A stretch of DNA of 17,438 nucleotides from WTJD01 sp964225175 (GCA_964225175.1 CAXQNK010000041.1:1-17438), one strand, 5' to 3'. Positions 1 through 7,128 are shown, counted from the stretch's first letter. Notes: generated from the sequence alone by a model not told the origin. A program made the numbers and translations.

Positions 1-698
1 GACAATCCGAGTTTCAGCGCATGGCCATACAGCGAGCATGCGATGGCCAGGCCGCAGAGAATTCCGGGCAAATTGACGAGGGTCTCGCTCCAGCGACCAA
101 GACACAGCGACACCCAGAATCCAATCACGGACAAAAATGTCGGATAGCTGTACGCGTCGACGGTGTAGGGCGGCACACCAGAGGCCGTGATCCATTGCTC
201 AGGGCCGGTGATCTCGGCGAGTCCGCCGTGATAAAACCAGGCTTTAGCCCGGTACATCCAGAGCAACCAGCTGTCCCACGGAAACATGGGAATTGACAAT
301 ACATTTGCAAGCGCAAAAACGAGGTGCAGTGCAATCCATGCCAAGAGAATGCCCTTGAGCCACCCTCCACCTGCCGATTGGACCGCGGATGTGGGGATTT
401 TGCGGGTGGCCGCGCCCGGTAGTCCTGACCGAGCCGGACTGACCATGATGCCTGCGCCGATCATGATCAATGCGAGCAGCACGATCATAACCGGCAGGAC
501 CTGGACCTGGCCGGCGAATGCTTGATTGGCGAGGATGAGCCCGTAAAGCAATGCGTAGCCAAGAAAAAAACCGTAACCCAGCAGGCGGAATAACCGGCCC
601 GGGTGAGCGCTTTGGCGCTGGAGTTTGCGAATGCACGCCAGTGCAAGGCAACCGGCGAGCCAGGGGCCTGAAAGTCCGAGGATCGTGAGCAAGTTCAT
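1..698 (-). CDS. GT-C-like polytopic membrane glycosyltransferase (partial, N-terminal part)
   Basis: This reading frame is open from an ATG at 698 to the left edge, giving 232 residues with no stop; the C-terminus lies outside the window. The start MNLLTILGLSGPWLAG is hydrophobic and several membrane segments follow (around residues 1-20, 43-62, 70-90 and 125-145). After the segment near residue 140 comes a motif PWDSWLLWMYRAKAWF. An acidic W-D-x-W motif in the first large periplasmic loop, followed by a K/R-A-K pattern, is typical of GT-C/PMT-type (GT39-like) sugar transferases that use polyprenyl-phosphate sugars. It follows a GT2 gene and a DUF2304 gene on the same strand, which fits transfer of a lipid-linked sugar to an acceptor on the outer face of the inner membrane. 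The substrate cannot be told. No strong ribosome binding site is seen, but the next gene upstream ends only 44 nt away. The assignment to a transferase is moderate; a membrane protein is near certain. Confidence 0.7.
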   Translation of the reverse strand, partial: MNLLTILGLSGPWLAGCLALACIRKLQRQSAHPGRLFRLLGYGFFLGYALLYGLILANQAFAGQVQVLPVMIVLLALIMIGAGIMVSPARSGLPGAATRKIPTSAVQSAGGGWLKGILLAWIALHLVFALANVLSIPMFPWDSWLLWMYRAKAWFYHGGLAEITGPEQWITASGVPPYTVDAYSYPTFLSVIGFWVSLCLGRWSETLVNLPGILCGLAIACSLYGHALKLGL

Positions 699-711
699 GG
701 CGTACCGCGCT

Positions 712-736
712 GCTCGTTTAGCTCGCGACAACGAGC
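712..736 (-). other. Small hairpin just upstream of the GT-C-like gene
   Basis: GCTCGTT at 712-718 is the exact reverse complement of AACGAGC at 730-736, giving a 7 bp stem with an 11 nt loop. It lies between the end of the DUF2304 reading frame and the ATG at 698, within the likely ribosome-binding region of the next gene. It has no run of U residues after it, so it is not a convincing terminator; it could tune translation of the membrane protein. It may also be chance. Confidence 0.3.
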
Positions 737-742
737 GGCGAA

Positions 743-853
743 TCAGCAGGCCGGGTCATCGTCACCATCGTTCTGACTTTCCTCGAGGTTGCGAATGTCC
801 GCTTCCAGCATGCCGATTCTCTGCACCAATCGATTCAGTTTGACTTGGTTCCT
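743..853 (-). pseudogene. In-frame C-terminal tail of the DUF2304 protein, cut off by a TAG stop
   Basis: Directly after the TAG (854-856) that ends the 86-residue DUF2304 frame, the same frame stays open for 36 more codons up to a TGA at 743-745. The tail includes LNRLVQRIGMLEADIRNLEE, an amphipathic, coiled-coil-like helix of the kind that closes normal DUF2304 proteins, followed by an acidic end (DGDDDPAC). With the stop read as an amino acid the protein would be 123 residues, the usual size for this family. A single C-to-T change of a CAG (Gln) codon would produce this TAG. The tail has no start codon of its own in a good context. It is best read as part of a gene with a recent nonsense mutation, or as a sequencing error; readthrough is possible but unsupported. 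Confidence 0.7.
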
Positions 854-1114
854 CTAGCGCTCAATGTCCATGACGAGAATCTTGAGTACCAGAATTACGA
901 TGGCCAGCATCAGCGCCAAAACAGGCGAATAGGCGACTCCCACGTACGCGGCGATCTCATCGAATACCCAGGGATACAGACCAAGCAAGGCGAATGCGAA
1001 TGCGGCGGTCATCCACCAGAGCCCGTAACGCGCATGCAGGTGGTCCCTCCTGATCAGGAAAACGATGATCACGGCAGTGACGATGCCAATAACACCGGTG
1101 ATGATAGGGATCAT
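854..1114 (-). CDS. DUF2304-family small membrane protein, truncated by in-frame TAG
   Basis: The 86-residue product begins MIPIITGVIGIVTAVIIVFL, continues with a short basic stretch (IRRDHLHARYGLWWM), then two more hydrophobic segments (about residues 34-50 and 63-82). This three-segment pattern with the charged Arg-rich link and LHARYGLWW is characteristic of DUF2304, whose members often sit beside GT2 glycosyltransferases that make polyprenyl-phosphate sugars. The gene lies 72 nt after the GT2 gene and before the GT-C-like gene. The start is chosen because family members begin M-I-P/L-hydrophobic here; a GGAG lies 11 nt before it. The frame ends at a TAG, but matching family sequence continues in the same frame to 743 (see the separate entry). 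The membrane part is complete, so the short product could still insert into the membrane. The function of the family is not firmly established. Confidence 0.75.
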   Translation of the reverse strand: MIPIITGVIGIVTAVIIVFLIRRDHLHARYGLWWMTAAFAFALLGLYPWVFDEIAAYVGVAYSPVLALMLAIVILVLKILVMDIER

Positions 1115-1186
1115 GCCAACAACAGCTCCGCCAGGGCTCTCATGGCAGGGGAACAGCCCCCGCGCAGGAATTAGCCCCGCATCATA

Positions 1187-1906
1187 TCAGAGCCGCGCCC
1201 TCCGTTGCCGTTTTGTTGCTCCCAGCAGCAGCGTGTAAGCCATGTAATAAACAACGGAAGACCAGGAGTGAAATATGCGGGAGATGCCACTGGTGCGCGG
1301 GGGCATATCAACCTCGACCTCGCTGATCCTGAGTCTCTGTGCCTGGAGCAGAAACAAGACGCCCACGTCCTGGAATTCCAGCAGCGTCGCTTCCGGCGAG
1401 ACCAGGGCATCAATGGCGCGACGGTCGTACACCCGGAAGCCTGAGGTGAGGTCTTGGTGACTGAGTCCTGAGACCAGCTTCATCAGTTTCCAGGCGACTT
1501 GTCGAAGCTTAGAACCCCTCTTTGTGCAGCAGCCGATGACAATGTCTGCCTGGTTTTCCAGGATAGGGTTCATCAGCCCGGGCATGGCCCCGGGTTCATG
1601 TTGACCATCCGCGTCCATGGAAATAACAAATTCAAATGCTTTTTGCTGAGCGTATCGAAGGCCCGCCTGTGTGGCGCACCAGGCACCCAGTTGCGCGGCC
1701 AACGGCATCACGAGCGCACCAGCGGCACGAGCGCACTCCGCAGTGTCATCTTCGCTGGCATCATCCACCACGAGAACCGGAAAGCCAGTGGTTTTAGTGA
1801 CTTCGGAAATAACATTCTCGATGTCCTTAGACTCATTGCGAGCAGGAATGACGACCAGCGTGCGGGGTGTGCGAATTCCGGATTGGGGATCTCGAATGTC
1901 GTTCAT
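1187..1906 (-). CDS. GT2 glycosyltransferase, polyprenyl-phosphate sugar synthase-like
   Basis: This is a 239-residue GT-A-fold family 2 glycosyltransferase. After a short N-terminus it has the LVVIPARNE strand-loop (17-25), the nucleotide-binding acidic pair VVDDAS (47-51), the metal-binding DADGQH motif (98-103), and QDLTSGFRVYDRR near 150-162. The last motif is typical of dolichyl- or undecaprenyl-phosphate mannose/glucose synthase-like enzymes. The family moves a sugar from a nucleotide donor to polyprenyl phosphate on the cytoplasmic side. It lacks the two large C-terminal membrane segments of ArnC/GtrB types; only a short hydrophobic stretch (SSVVYYMAYTLLLG) lies before a basic tail. 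Its ATG overlaps the stop of the GT4 gene in an ATGA arrangement, so translation is probably coupled. Next to DUF2304 and a GT-C-like protein, a role in making a lipid-linked sugar donor is likely; the sugar is unknown. Confidence 0.88.
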   Translation of the reverse strand: MNDIRDPQSGIRTPRTLVVIPARNESKDIENVISEVTKTTGFPVLVVDDASEDDTAECARAAGALVMPLAAQLGAWCATQAGLRYAQQKAFEFVISMDADGQHEPGAMPGLMNPILENQADIVIGCCTKRGSKLRQVAWKLMKLVSGLSHQDLTSGFRVYDRRAIDALVSPEATLLEFQDVGVLFLLQAQRLRISEVEVDMPPRTSGISRIFHSWSSVVYYMAYTLLLGATKRQRRARL

Positions 1907-3102
1907 GAGCCCGGGCCCTCATTGGTGACTTGAGCGTGGACGATGGAATGATAAATTTTTTGCAAGCTCTTGGCAGAACGTTCGATGACAAACAGTTCTT
2001 TGAAGCGCAGCCTGCCCTGTTCGCCCATTGACCGGGTTTGTGCAGGATGGTCCCTTAACCAGGCAAGGGCCTCGGCGAGTGCCTGCGCATCGCCCGGCGG
2101 CACCTTGATTCCAGTATGATCATGCTCAACGATCCAACCCATCCCGGAGCCCGCTACGTCGCTGACCACCGTGGCTTTGCCATGCATCATGGCTTCAAGC
2201 AGGACCATGCCAAAAGCCTCAGTGCGCTCAAGCGAAGGCAGGCAGACGCAGTCACATGCATGCAGTCTCGCATGCAATTCATCGTCTGTGACGTGACCTA
2301 TCAAATGCAATTGCCCATCCAGCCCAAGATGAGACGCCAGTTTTCGCAAAGAGCGCTCTCTTTGACCGCTGCCGATGATGTCTACACGTATATCGGTCTT
2401 CAGTAATGCCGCAGCTCGCAACAGGTATTCAAAGCCCTTGTAATAGGTCAGTCGCCCGATGGCGAGCACCTTGAAACGGTCATCCTGAACGTATTCGCTG
2501 ATGTTTTGGCTGGTTTGCCCGGCTGTGTCGGGGGCTTCAGGTTGCAACCCCAGCGGAACGACGTGGCACTTCGCGCGATGCTCCCGCAAAGGCTCACTGT
2601 AATCGAGATAAGCCTCCGAAGTCACAACGACAGCGGCAGCGCGTCTGAGCATCATCTGCTCCAGCGGCTGATACAAGTGATAAAACCATCGCAACTTGGG
2701 GTCATGACTCGAAGCCACGACATCCGCATGCCAATGAATCACCCAGGCGACATTTCGCATTCTCAACATCAGCAAGGCCCAAAACGCAGAAGGGTTCGGC
2801 ATGTGAAAGTGGATGATATTGGGCTGATACAGTCGGGCCAGTCGGCGCATCAATATCGGGAACATCGGGCTGAACGGGGCATACATGAATTTGAACCATG
2901 TGCCTGCCCGAATCACGTGGAATGGAATGTCATCCACCTCGATGGTGTCGTCGATGGACCGAAATGATAATTCGTGCCTGTGCACCACGGCAAAATTACG
3001 AACATCCAGATGATTCAGGCTCACCATGATGTCACGCATATAGTTCTCCACGCCTCCCCGGAAGGGTGAGAAGAATTTTCCGATGTGCAGAACCTTGATC
3101 AT
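1903..3102 (-). CDS. GT4-family glycosyltransferase (GT-B fold)
   Basis: This 399-residue protein begins MIKVLHIGKFFSPFRGGVEN, the glycine-rich N-terminal loop of GT4 enzymes. The C-terminal half has GRLTYYKGFEYLLRAAALL (phosphate-binding Lys region), then IGHVTDDEL, then ERTEAFGMVLLEAMMHGKA, which carries the E-x7-E nucleotide-sugar binding motif, and a GIKVPPGD loop. These are hallmarks of retaining GT-B enzymes such as those for LPS, O-antigen or exopolysaccharide chains. The frequent N-terminal aromatic residues suggest membrane association, but no membrane span is obvious. It sits 24 nt after the formylglutathione hydrolase gene and overlaps the GT2 gene by 4 nt, so these form one transcription unit. 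Donor and acceptor sugars cannot be told from the sequence. Confidence 0.9.
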   Translation of the reverse strand: MIKVLHIGKFFSPFRGGVENYMRDIMVSLNHLDVRNFAVVHRHELSFRSIDDTIEVDDIPFHVIRAGTWFKFMYAPFSPMFPILMRRLARLYQPNIIHFHMPNPSAFWALLMLRMRNVAWVIHWHADVVASSHDPKLRWFYHLYQPLEQMMLRRAAAVVVTSEAYLDYSEPLREHRAKCHVVPLGLQPEAPDTAGQTSQNISEYVQDDRFKVLAIGRLTYYKGFEYLLRAAALLKTDIRVDIIGSGQRERSLRKLASHLGLDGQLHLIGHVTDDELHARLHACDCVCLPSLERTEAFGMVLLEAMMHGKATVVSDVAGSGMGWIVEHDHTGIKVPPGDAQALAEALAWLRDHPAQTRSMGEQGRLRFKELFVIERSAKSLQKIYHSIVHAQVTNEGPGS

Positions 3103-3126
3103 TTCAATGCTGCTGATCAGCCAATC

Positions 3127-3978
3127 TCAGGCGCTTGCGATGAGGTCCATTGCCCGGGCATGAAAGTCCAGGTGATCGTCGATGAAGGTGGCAACAAAGA
3201 AGTAGCTGTGATCATAGCCTTCGTGCATTCGCAACTGGATCGGAACTCCATGTGCATCGCAGGCTTGCTGGAAGGCGCCAGGCCTGAGTTGTTCCTCGAG
3301 CCACTCGTCTCTGGTCCCGTAGTCTATCAGGATGGGGCCAAGCCCCCCCGACGAGCTCACGAGTTCGCTGGCGTCCCATTCGGCCCAGTTGCTGCGATCG
3401 TCTCCCAGGTAGTTGGAAAATGCCTTGATGCCCCATGGACATTGTGAGGGGTTGCAGATAGGCGAAAAAGCCGAGACAGATTGATATTGCCGCGGGTTTT
3501 TGAGCGCGCAGATGAGCGCGCCATGTCCACCCATGGAGTGTCCGCTGATCGCTTGCTTTCCTGCGACGGGCAGTTCATCCCGCGCCAGGTGCGGCAACTC
3601 TGATGTCACGTAGTCGTACATGCGGTAATGACGATCCCAGGGGGACTCGGTCGCGTTCACGTAGAACCCTGCACCCGATCCAAAGTCATAGCTTTCGTGC
3701 TCCCCTGGAAGATCAGTGCCTCGTGGACTGGTGTCCGGACATATGATGGCCAGGCCCAACTCGGCAGCCCGTCGTTGCGCGCCCGCTTTGATCATGAAAT
3801 TCTCATCGGTGCAGGTCAGGCCCGATAGCCACCAGAGCACTGGAGGGGGCTCGCGCCGATCGGGGGGCAGGTAGATGCCAAAAATCATATCGCAATCGAG
3901 CGTTTCACTGCGGTGCTTGTACCGATTGAGCCGTCCACCGAATGATTTCTGCGAGGCGATGAGTTCAATATCTGACAT
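3127..3978 (-). CDS. fghA: S-formylglutathione hydrolase
   Basis: This cytoplasmic serine hydrolase releases formate and glutathione from S-formylglutathione, the last step of glutathione-dependent formaldehyde removal. The 283-residue protein matches the family length (about 280). Visible hallmarks are WWLSGLTCTDENF (residues 49-61, with the conserved Cys56), the nucleophile elbow SGHSMGGHGA (Ser148), IDYGTRDEW (Asp224) and GYDHSYFF (His257), which complete the catalytic triad. The ATG at 3978 is preferred because family proteins begin with a short MSxIELI-like start and an AGGA lies about 11 nt before it; an in-frame ATG at 4068 would add 30 residues unlike the family and without support. 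The glutathione-dependent formaldehyde dehydrogenase that usually accompanies it is not in the window. It is followed after 24 nt by the GT4 gene. Confidence 0.95.
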   Translation of the reverse strand: MSDIELIASQKSFGGRLNRYKHRSETLDCDMIFGIYLPPDRREPPPVLWWLSGLTCTDENFMIKAGAQRRAAELGLAIICPDTSPRGTDLPGEHESYDFGSGAGFYVNATESPWDRHYRMYDYVTSELPHLARDELPVAGKQAISGHSMGGHGALICALKNPRQYQSVSAFSPICNPSQCPWGIKAFSNYLGDDRSNWAEWDASELVSSSGGLGPILIDYGTRDEWLEEQLRPGAFQQACDAHGVPIQLRMHEGYDHSYFFVATFIDDHLDFHARAMDLIASA

Positions 3979-4034
3979 AACGAGGTGAGTCCTGGTTCGG
4001 GGTAATGCAGCCGGAAAGCTGACAATCCCGGCAA

Positions 4035-4757
4035 TTATATCCCGTCTGAGAGCCTGAAGAGTGTGCATCGATAAAACCCGTTCATGCAGTTTTTCTGCGC
4101 CACGGCTTTCACAGATTGATGAAACGGCTCGGCAAGCGCGTTAAGCCGTGCGAGTATATCCTCGTTGCGGAACGGGCGCAGGAATGGTTCGGCTCGATAG
4201 AGGATTTTCCGAGCCGCACGAGATCTGGAAAACAGGTGTTGATTAGATTGCCCTGCATATTCAGTGGCGAGCAATTCGCCATCGTGCTCAAACACTCGAA
4301 GGCATTCCGACAGTACCCGCTGCAGGGATTCAGAGAGCGGTTCGTGGAGCAGAAAAAATACCATCGGGGTTGCAAAGCAATCATCCTTGAATGCCAGTCG
4401 CTCGGCGTTCACTCGACTGGCGTACAGTGTATTTCGGCTGCCTGCCTACCGTCGTGCCAGGTCAAGCTGAAGGGGTGCGATATCTGAAATATAGAGACGC
4501 CCCGGATGTCATTGCTCCATCAGGTCAGTCGTCAAATCGTCGTAAAAACGGGTTAATTGCAGCGTTCGGCCCGCGTCGGCCCGTTTCGAGAGAAACTGTA
4601 ACAAGGTTTGCTTCAATTGCCGGTATTGCCCCATCAGGATCGAATTGAGGACACGTGGATGATCAATAAACGGGGTCAACCCGGGCCACGAATACGCCCA
4701 CCAGAAATATCGCGAGAGGTAGTCAGGAACGCCCTCGCGGAAAAAAATGGATAAATT
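4035..4757 (-). pseudogene. Decayed RquA-like class I SAM methyltransferase, two in-frame stops
   Basis: One frame over about 240 codons keeps the sequence pattern of RquA-like methyltransferases from end to end but is broken by TGA (4509-4511) and TAG (4446-4448). Before the first stop come GVPDYLSRYFWWAY and GRTLQLTRFYDDLTTDL; between the stops RLYISDIAPLQLDLARR (the region that normally follows the SAM-binding Gly loop); after the second stop NAERLAFKDDCFATPMVFF, LLHEPLSESLQRVLSECLRV and the C-terminal NGFYRCTLFRL. No ATG is found at the expected 5' end; the frame closes at a TGA at 4758-4760. The usual ACVYGD-like SAM motif appears altered to TRFYDD. RquA makes rhodoquinone from ubiquinone, but related methyltransferases exist, so the exact parent function is uncertain. 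The segment after the second stop has an ATG at 4412 and would encode 125 residues lacking the SAM-binding half. Confidence 0.75.
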
Positions 4758-5007
4758 TCAAGCGGCGCCCCCATGACGGCGCGGTCCATGTCCGAAACAC
4801 TGGGTTTTTTCCCAGGCAATGGTGCGTCGGGAACCGCACATTTGCTCTCTCAGGGTGCCATGTGACCACCGAGGAGCCTGCCAACGTCGGGTCTTGCAGC
4901 TCAACCAGCCGCTGACCTCTTTAGTCCTGTCGAGCCGCACCCGGGGCGGTGATGGAAGCTAAGCAATCACCACTCGATGCGTCCAGCGCGCCTGATTGGT
5001 AAAAACT
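4758..5007. other. Gene-poor stretch between mscS and the methyltransferase remnant
   Basis: No recognisable gene is seen in these 250 bases. A minus-strand frame is open from 4920 to 4726 without an ATG (it includes RLVELQDPTLAGSSVVTWHP) and runs into the start of the methyltransferase remnant in another frame; it could be degraded coding sequence but matches nothing I recognise. A hairpin lies at 4948-4971. No promoter with both boxes was found. Confidence 0.4.
4948..4971 (-). terminator. Hairpin downstream of mscS, weak terminator candidate
   Basis: GGTGAT (4948-4953) and ATCACC (4966-4971) form a 6 bp stem with a 12 nt loop about 40 nt past the mscS stop codon. It stands at the end of the long catabolic gene run, where a terminator would be expected. 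There is no U tract after it on the minus strand, so intrinsic termination is doubtful. Confidence 0.25.
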
Positions 5008-5841
5008 TCAATCGCCGGTTGGAACCGTGTGCACGTGAAGGTCGGTTTGCGGAAATGGAATGCTGCACCCGGCCTTTTCCAGCTCGTACTTTGCGTTCTC
5101 AAGCAGATCACTGCGAACGCGCCAGTAATCTGTTGTTTTTGACCAGGGACGAACCGCAAAGTCCACGCTGCTTGCCCCGAGGTCCAGGATCATGATGGTA
5201 GGCTGCGGATCCTCTAGAACGTCGGGGTGCTGAGAGCAGACCCGCTCGAGAATTTCTCTCACCAGCTTGAGGTCATCACTGTAGCTGACGCCGATGACCA
5301 GGTCGATTCTACGCCTGTCCATCGCCGTGTAGTTCGTAATTGTTCCGGCAGCCACCTGTCCGTTGGGAATGATAATTAATTTATTGTCTCCCGTGGTCAG
5401 GATGGTGCTGAAGATTCGTACCTCATTCACGCTGCCCGAGATGCCGGCAACCTCGACAAAATCGCCCTTGGTGAAAGGGCGAAAAGCCACGAGCATGACG
5501 CCGGCGGCGAAGTTGGCGAGGGAGTCTTTCAACGCGAGCCCAACAGCCAAGCCTGCCGCACCCACCACAGCCACCAGCGATGTCACCGGCAGGCCCAACT
5601 CATCGAGCGAGGCGAGGATCACTGCGGTCAGGAGAATGGAGTAAGTGAAATTCGCCAGGAATGCGACCAGGGTCTCATCGACCTCCCGGTAATTTAACAA
5701 TTTGCGCACATTGTTGGTGAGCCACTTGGCAACCCAGCGCCCGATCACGAAGATTGCGAGGGCAATCAGAAGGCGCATGCCCCAGTGGGCGCCCATGGCA
5801 AAAAAGTCGGTTTCTTTGGCCAAATTGATCAGTTTTTCCAC
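5008..5841 (-). CDS. mscS: Small-conductance mechanosensitive channel, MscS family
   Basis: The 277-residue protein has the size and layout of classical MscS, an inner-membrane heptamer that opens under osmotic downshock. Membrane segments lie at about residues 20-38 and 57-80. The pore helix at about 88-120 contains GAAGLAVGLALKDSLANFAA, the Gly/Ala-rich packing pattern of TM3. The beta domain follows (RPFTKGDFVEVAGISGSV, then IIIPNGQV and TNYTAMDRRRID), and the C-terminus has SIPFPQTDLHVHTV, the family's closing motif. The start is a GTG at 5841 with GGAG about 10 nt upstream. It comes 29 nt after the small YbjN-like gene, so it may be read from the catabolic operon; whether it also has its own promoter is not visible. 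Confidence 0.95.
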   Translation of the reverse strand: MEKLINLAKETDFFAMGAHWGMRLLIALAIFVIGRWVAKWLTNNVRKLLNYREVDETLVAFLANFTYSILLTAVILASLDELGLPVTSLVAVVGAAGLAVGLALKDSLANFAAGVMLVAFRPFTKGDFVEVAGISGSVNEVRIFSTILTTGDNKLIIIPNGQVAAGTITNYTAMDRRRIDLVIGVSYSDDLKLVREILERVCSQHPDVLEDPQPTIMILDLGASSVDFAVRPWSKTTDYWRVRSDLLENAKYELEKAGCSIPFPQTDLHVHTVPTGD

Positions 5842-5870
5842 GAGCTTGTGTCTCCAGGGGGGGTGGCGTT

Positions 5871-6290
5871 TCAGGTCAGGTCAGTGCCGGGTTCGAGCGT
5901 GTTTTCGAGAAGGTCTGCAAAGGGTGCAATCGAATTGATCAGGTATTCCAGTTCCTGAGGGTTCATCAGGGCATATGCCAGGTTTTCGCAGACTTTGATC
6001 CAGGGCTCACCCTCCATATCGCCAACCGCGAGGTATCCGACACGCTGCATCAGATTGATGCGAAGACATTTTTCTGCGTCCAGGTCCGACAGCGGCGCCA
6101 CGGGTGTTTCCAGGCGCAGGAACCTGCGGCCGTCCGATGTCTTTAGTTCAGCCAGAAAAAGCGCTTGCTTGCGCTCGCTGTCTTTGATGTTGCATTCGAA
6201 TCCGAGCTGAAAAGGCTCGTCAAGGAACAATTCATGATTGCGCAGAATGTGTTCCCTGATCTCTGCAAATGTCTCTATCCGGTGTTTCAT
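5871..6290 (-). CDS. Small YbjN / type III secretion chaperone-like protein
   Basis: This 139-residue soluble protein has no signal peptide or membrane segment. The pattern FLAELKTSDGRRFLRLETPV, then PLSDLDAEKCLRINLMQRVG, a short strand YLAVGDMEGEPWI and a final helix ELEYLINSIAPFADLLE resembles the alpha/beta fold of YbjN and class I type III secretion chaperones. Such domains are widespread in proteobacteria that have no secretion system, and no secretion genes are present here. It lies 12 nt after the short-chain dehydrogenase gene and 29 nt before mscS, so it is probably co-transcribed. I do not recognise a specific function; the fold assignment rests on overall pattern only. Confidence 0.6.
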   Translation of the reverse strand: MKHRIETFAEIREHILRNHELFLDEPFQLGFECNIKDSERKQALFLAELKTSDGRRFLRLETPVAPLSDLDAEKCLRINLMQRVGYLAVGDMEGEPWIKVCENLAYALMNPQELEYLINSIAPFADLLENTLEPGTDLT

Positions 6291-6302
6291 GATGTGTCCG
6301 TT

Positions 6303-7070
6303 TTACTTGGGCTGAAGCCGAACCGCTCCATCCAGTCGAATGGTCTCCCCGTTCAGATATCCGTTTTCCACGATGTGGGCGACGAGATCTGCGAATTCTT
6401 CTGAGCGACCCAGACGGCTGGGGAAGGGGATCGAGGCTGAGAGTGCATCCTGAATGTGTTCTGGCATGCCGTCAACCATCGGCGTGTGAAATATACCCGG
6501 TGCAATGGCCATGACGCGAACGCCGATGCGGGCGAACTCCCGCGCAATGGGCAGGGTCATCCCTGCGATACCGGCTTTGGAGGCAGAGTATGCAGCCTGA
6601 CCGATCTGTCCATCGAATGCAGCGACTGATGCGGTTGAAATGATCACGCCTCGCTCGCCGTCCTCGCCCGGAGTGTTGCCTTCCATCGCTGCCCCTGCGG
6701 ATTTGGTGAGATTAAACGTGCCGACGAGGTTGACCTGAATGACTTTCGCGAAAAAATCCAGCGCCATCGGCGCTTCACGACCCAGTACCCTACTGGCGCC
6801 AATGATTCCGGCACAGTTTACGGCGAGATTAATTGACCCCATCCATTCGACGGCCGTATTCACAGCAGATTGTACTTCGGCTTCATTGGTGACATCGGTC
6901 ATCAGGTAGCGCACATTTTCACCCATCGATTGCTCCGCGGCTGCTCCTGCGGCATCGTTGATGTCAATGAGTAGCGCCCGCCCGCCATTGGCCACCACCT
7001 TGTGCGCGACGGCCAAACCAAGGCCTGAAACGCCGCCGCTGATAATGGCATTGACTTGCTGCATTTTCAT
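6303..7070 (-). CDS. Short-chain 3-hydroxyacyl-CoA dehydrogenase, HSD10-like
   Basis: This is a 255-residue SDR enzyme. The Rossmann motif SGGVSGLG (11-18), Asp36 at the end of the second strand (favouring NAD over NADP), NCAG (85-88), Ser148 and the catalytic YSASK (Tyr161, Lys165) are all present. The long insert between strands (around GNTPGEDGERG), followed by STASVAAFDGQIGQAAYSASK-type sequence and the FHTPMVDGMP segment, is typical of HSD17B10-like 3-hydroxy-2-methylbutyryl-CoA/3-hydroxyacyl-CoA dehydrogenases. These oxidise the 3-hydroxy intermediate of isoleucine breakdown and of short-chain beta-oxidation. The start at 7070 is supported by AAGGAG six nt upstream. It follows liuC by 58 nt. 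With the thiolase upstream it suggests that the cluster serves isoleucine as well as leucine; that is inference. Confidence 0.88.
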   Translation of the reverse strand: MKMQQVNAIISGGVSGLGLAVAHKVVANGGRALLIDINDAAGAAAEQSMGENVRYLMTDVTNEAEVQSAVNTAVEWMGSINLAVNCAGIIGASRVLGREAPMALDFFAKVIQVNLVGTFNLTKSAGAAMEGNTPGEDGERGVIISTASVAAFDGQIGQAAYSASKAGIAGMTLPIAREFARIGVRVMAIAPGIFHTPMVDGMPEHIQDALSASIPFPSRLGRSEEFADLVAHIVENGYLNGETIRLDGAVRLQPK

Positions 7071-7128
7071 TCCGGTCTCCTTTGATGTCTTTAGACTCGC
7101 TTCGCGCTTGCCGCGCGCATCTTACCCG

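Noticed and set aside
4116..4487. A 123-residue plus-strand ORF over the methyltransferase remnant
   Set aside because: The opposite strand keeps the family pattern over the whole stretch; the plus-strand frame matches nothing.
854..4511. Reassignment of TAG or TGA as sense codons in this organism
   Set aside because: TAG ends the leucine dehydrogenase and thiolase genes, and TGA ends many intact genes such as GT4, GT2, fghA, ilvC and ilvM, all at family-normal lengths. Local decay or error is simpler.
4800..4815. Hairpin CTGGG-T6-CCCAG as a terminator
   Set aside because: The T run is in the loop and not after the stem, and the stem is only 5 bp.
5871..6290. The small protein as evidence for a type III secretion system
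   Set aside because: No secretion genes are present, and YbjN-like domains of this fold are common outside secretion systems.
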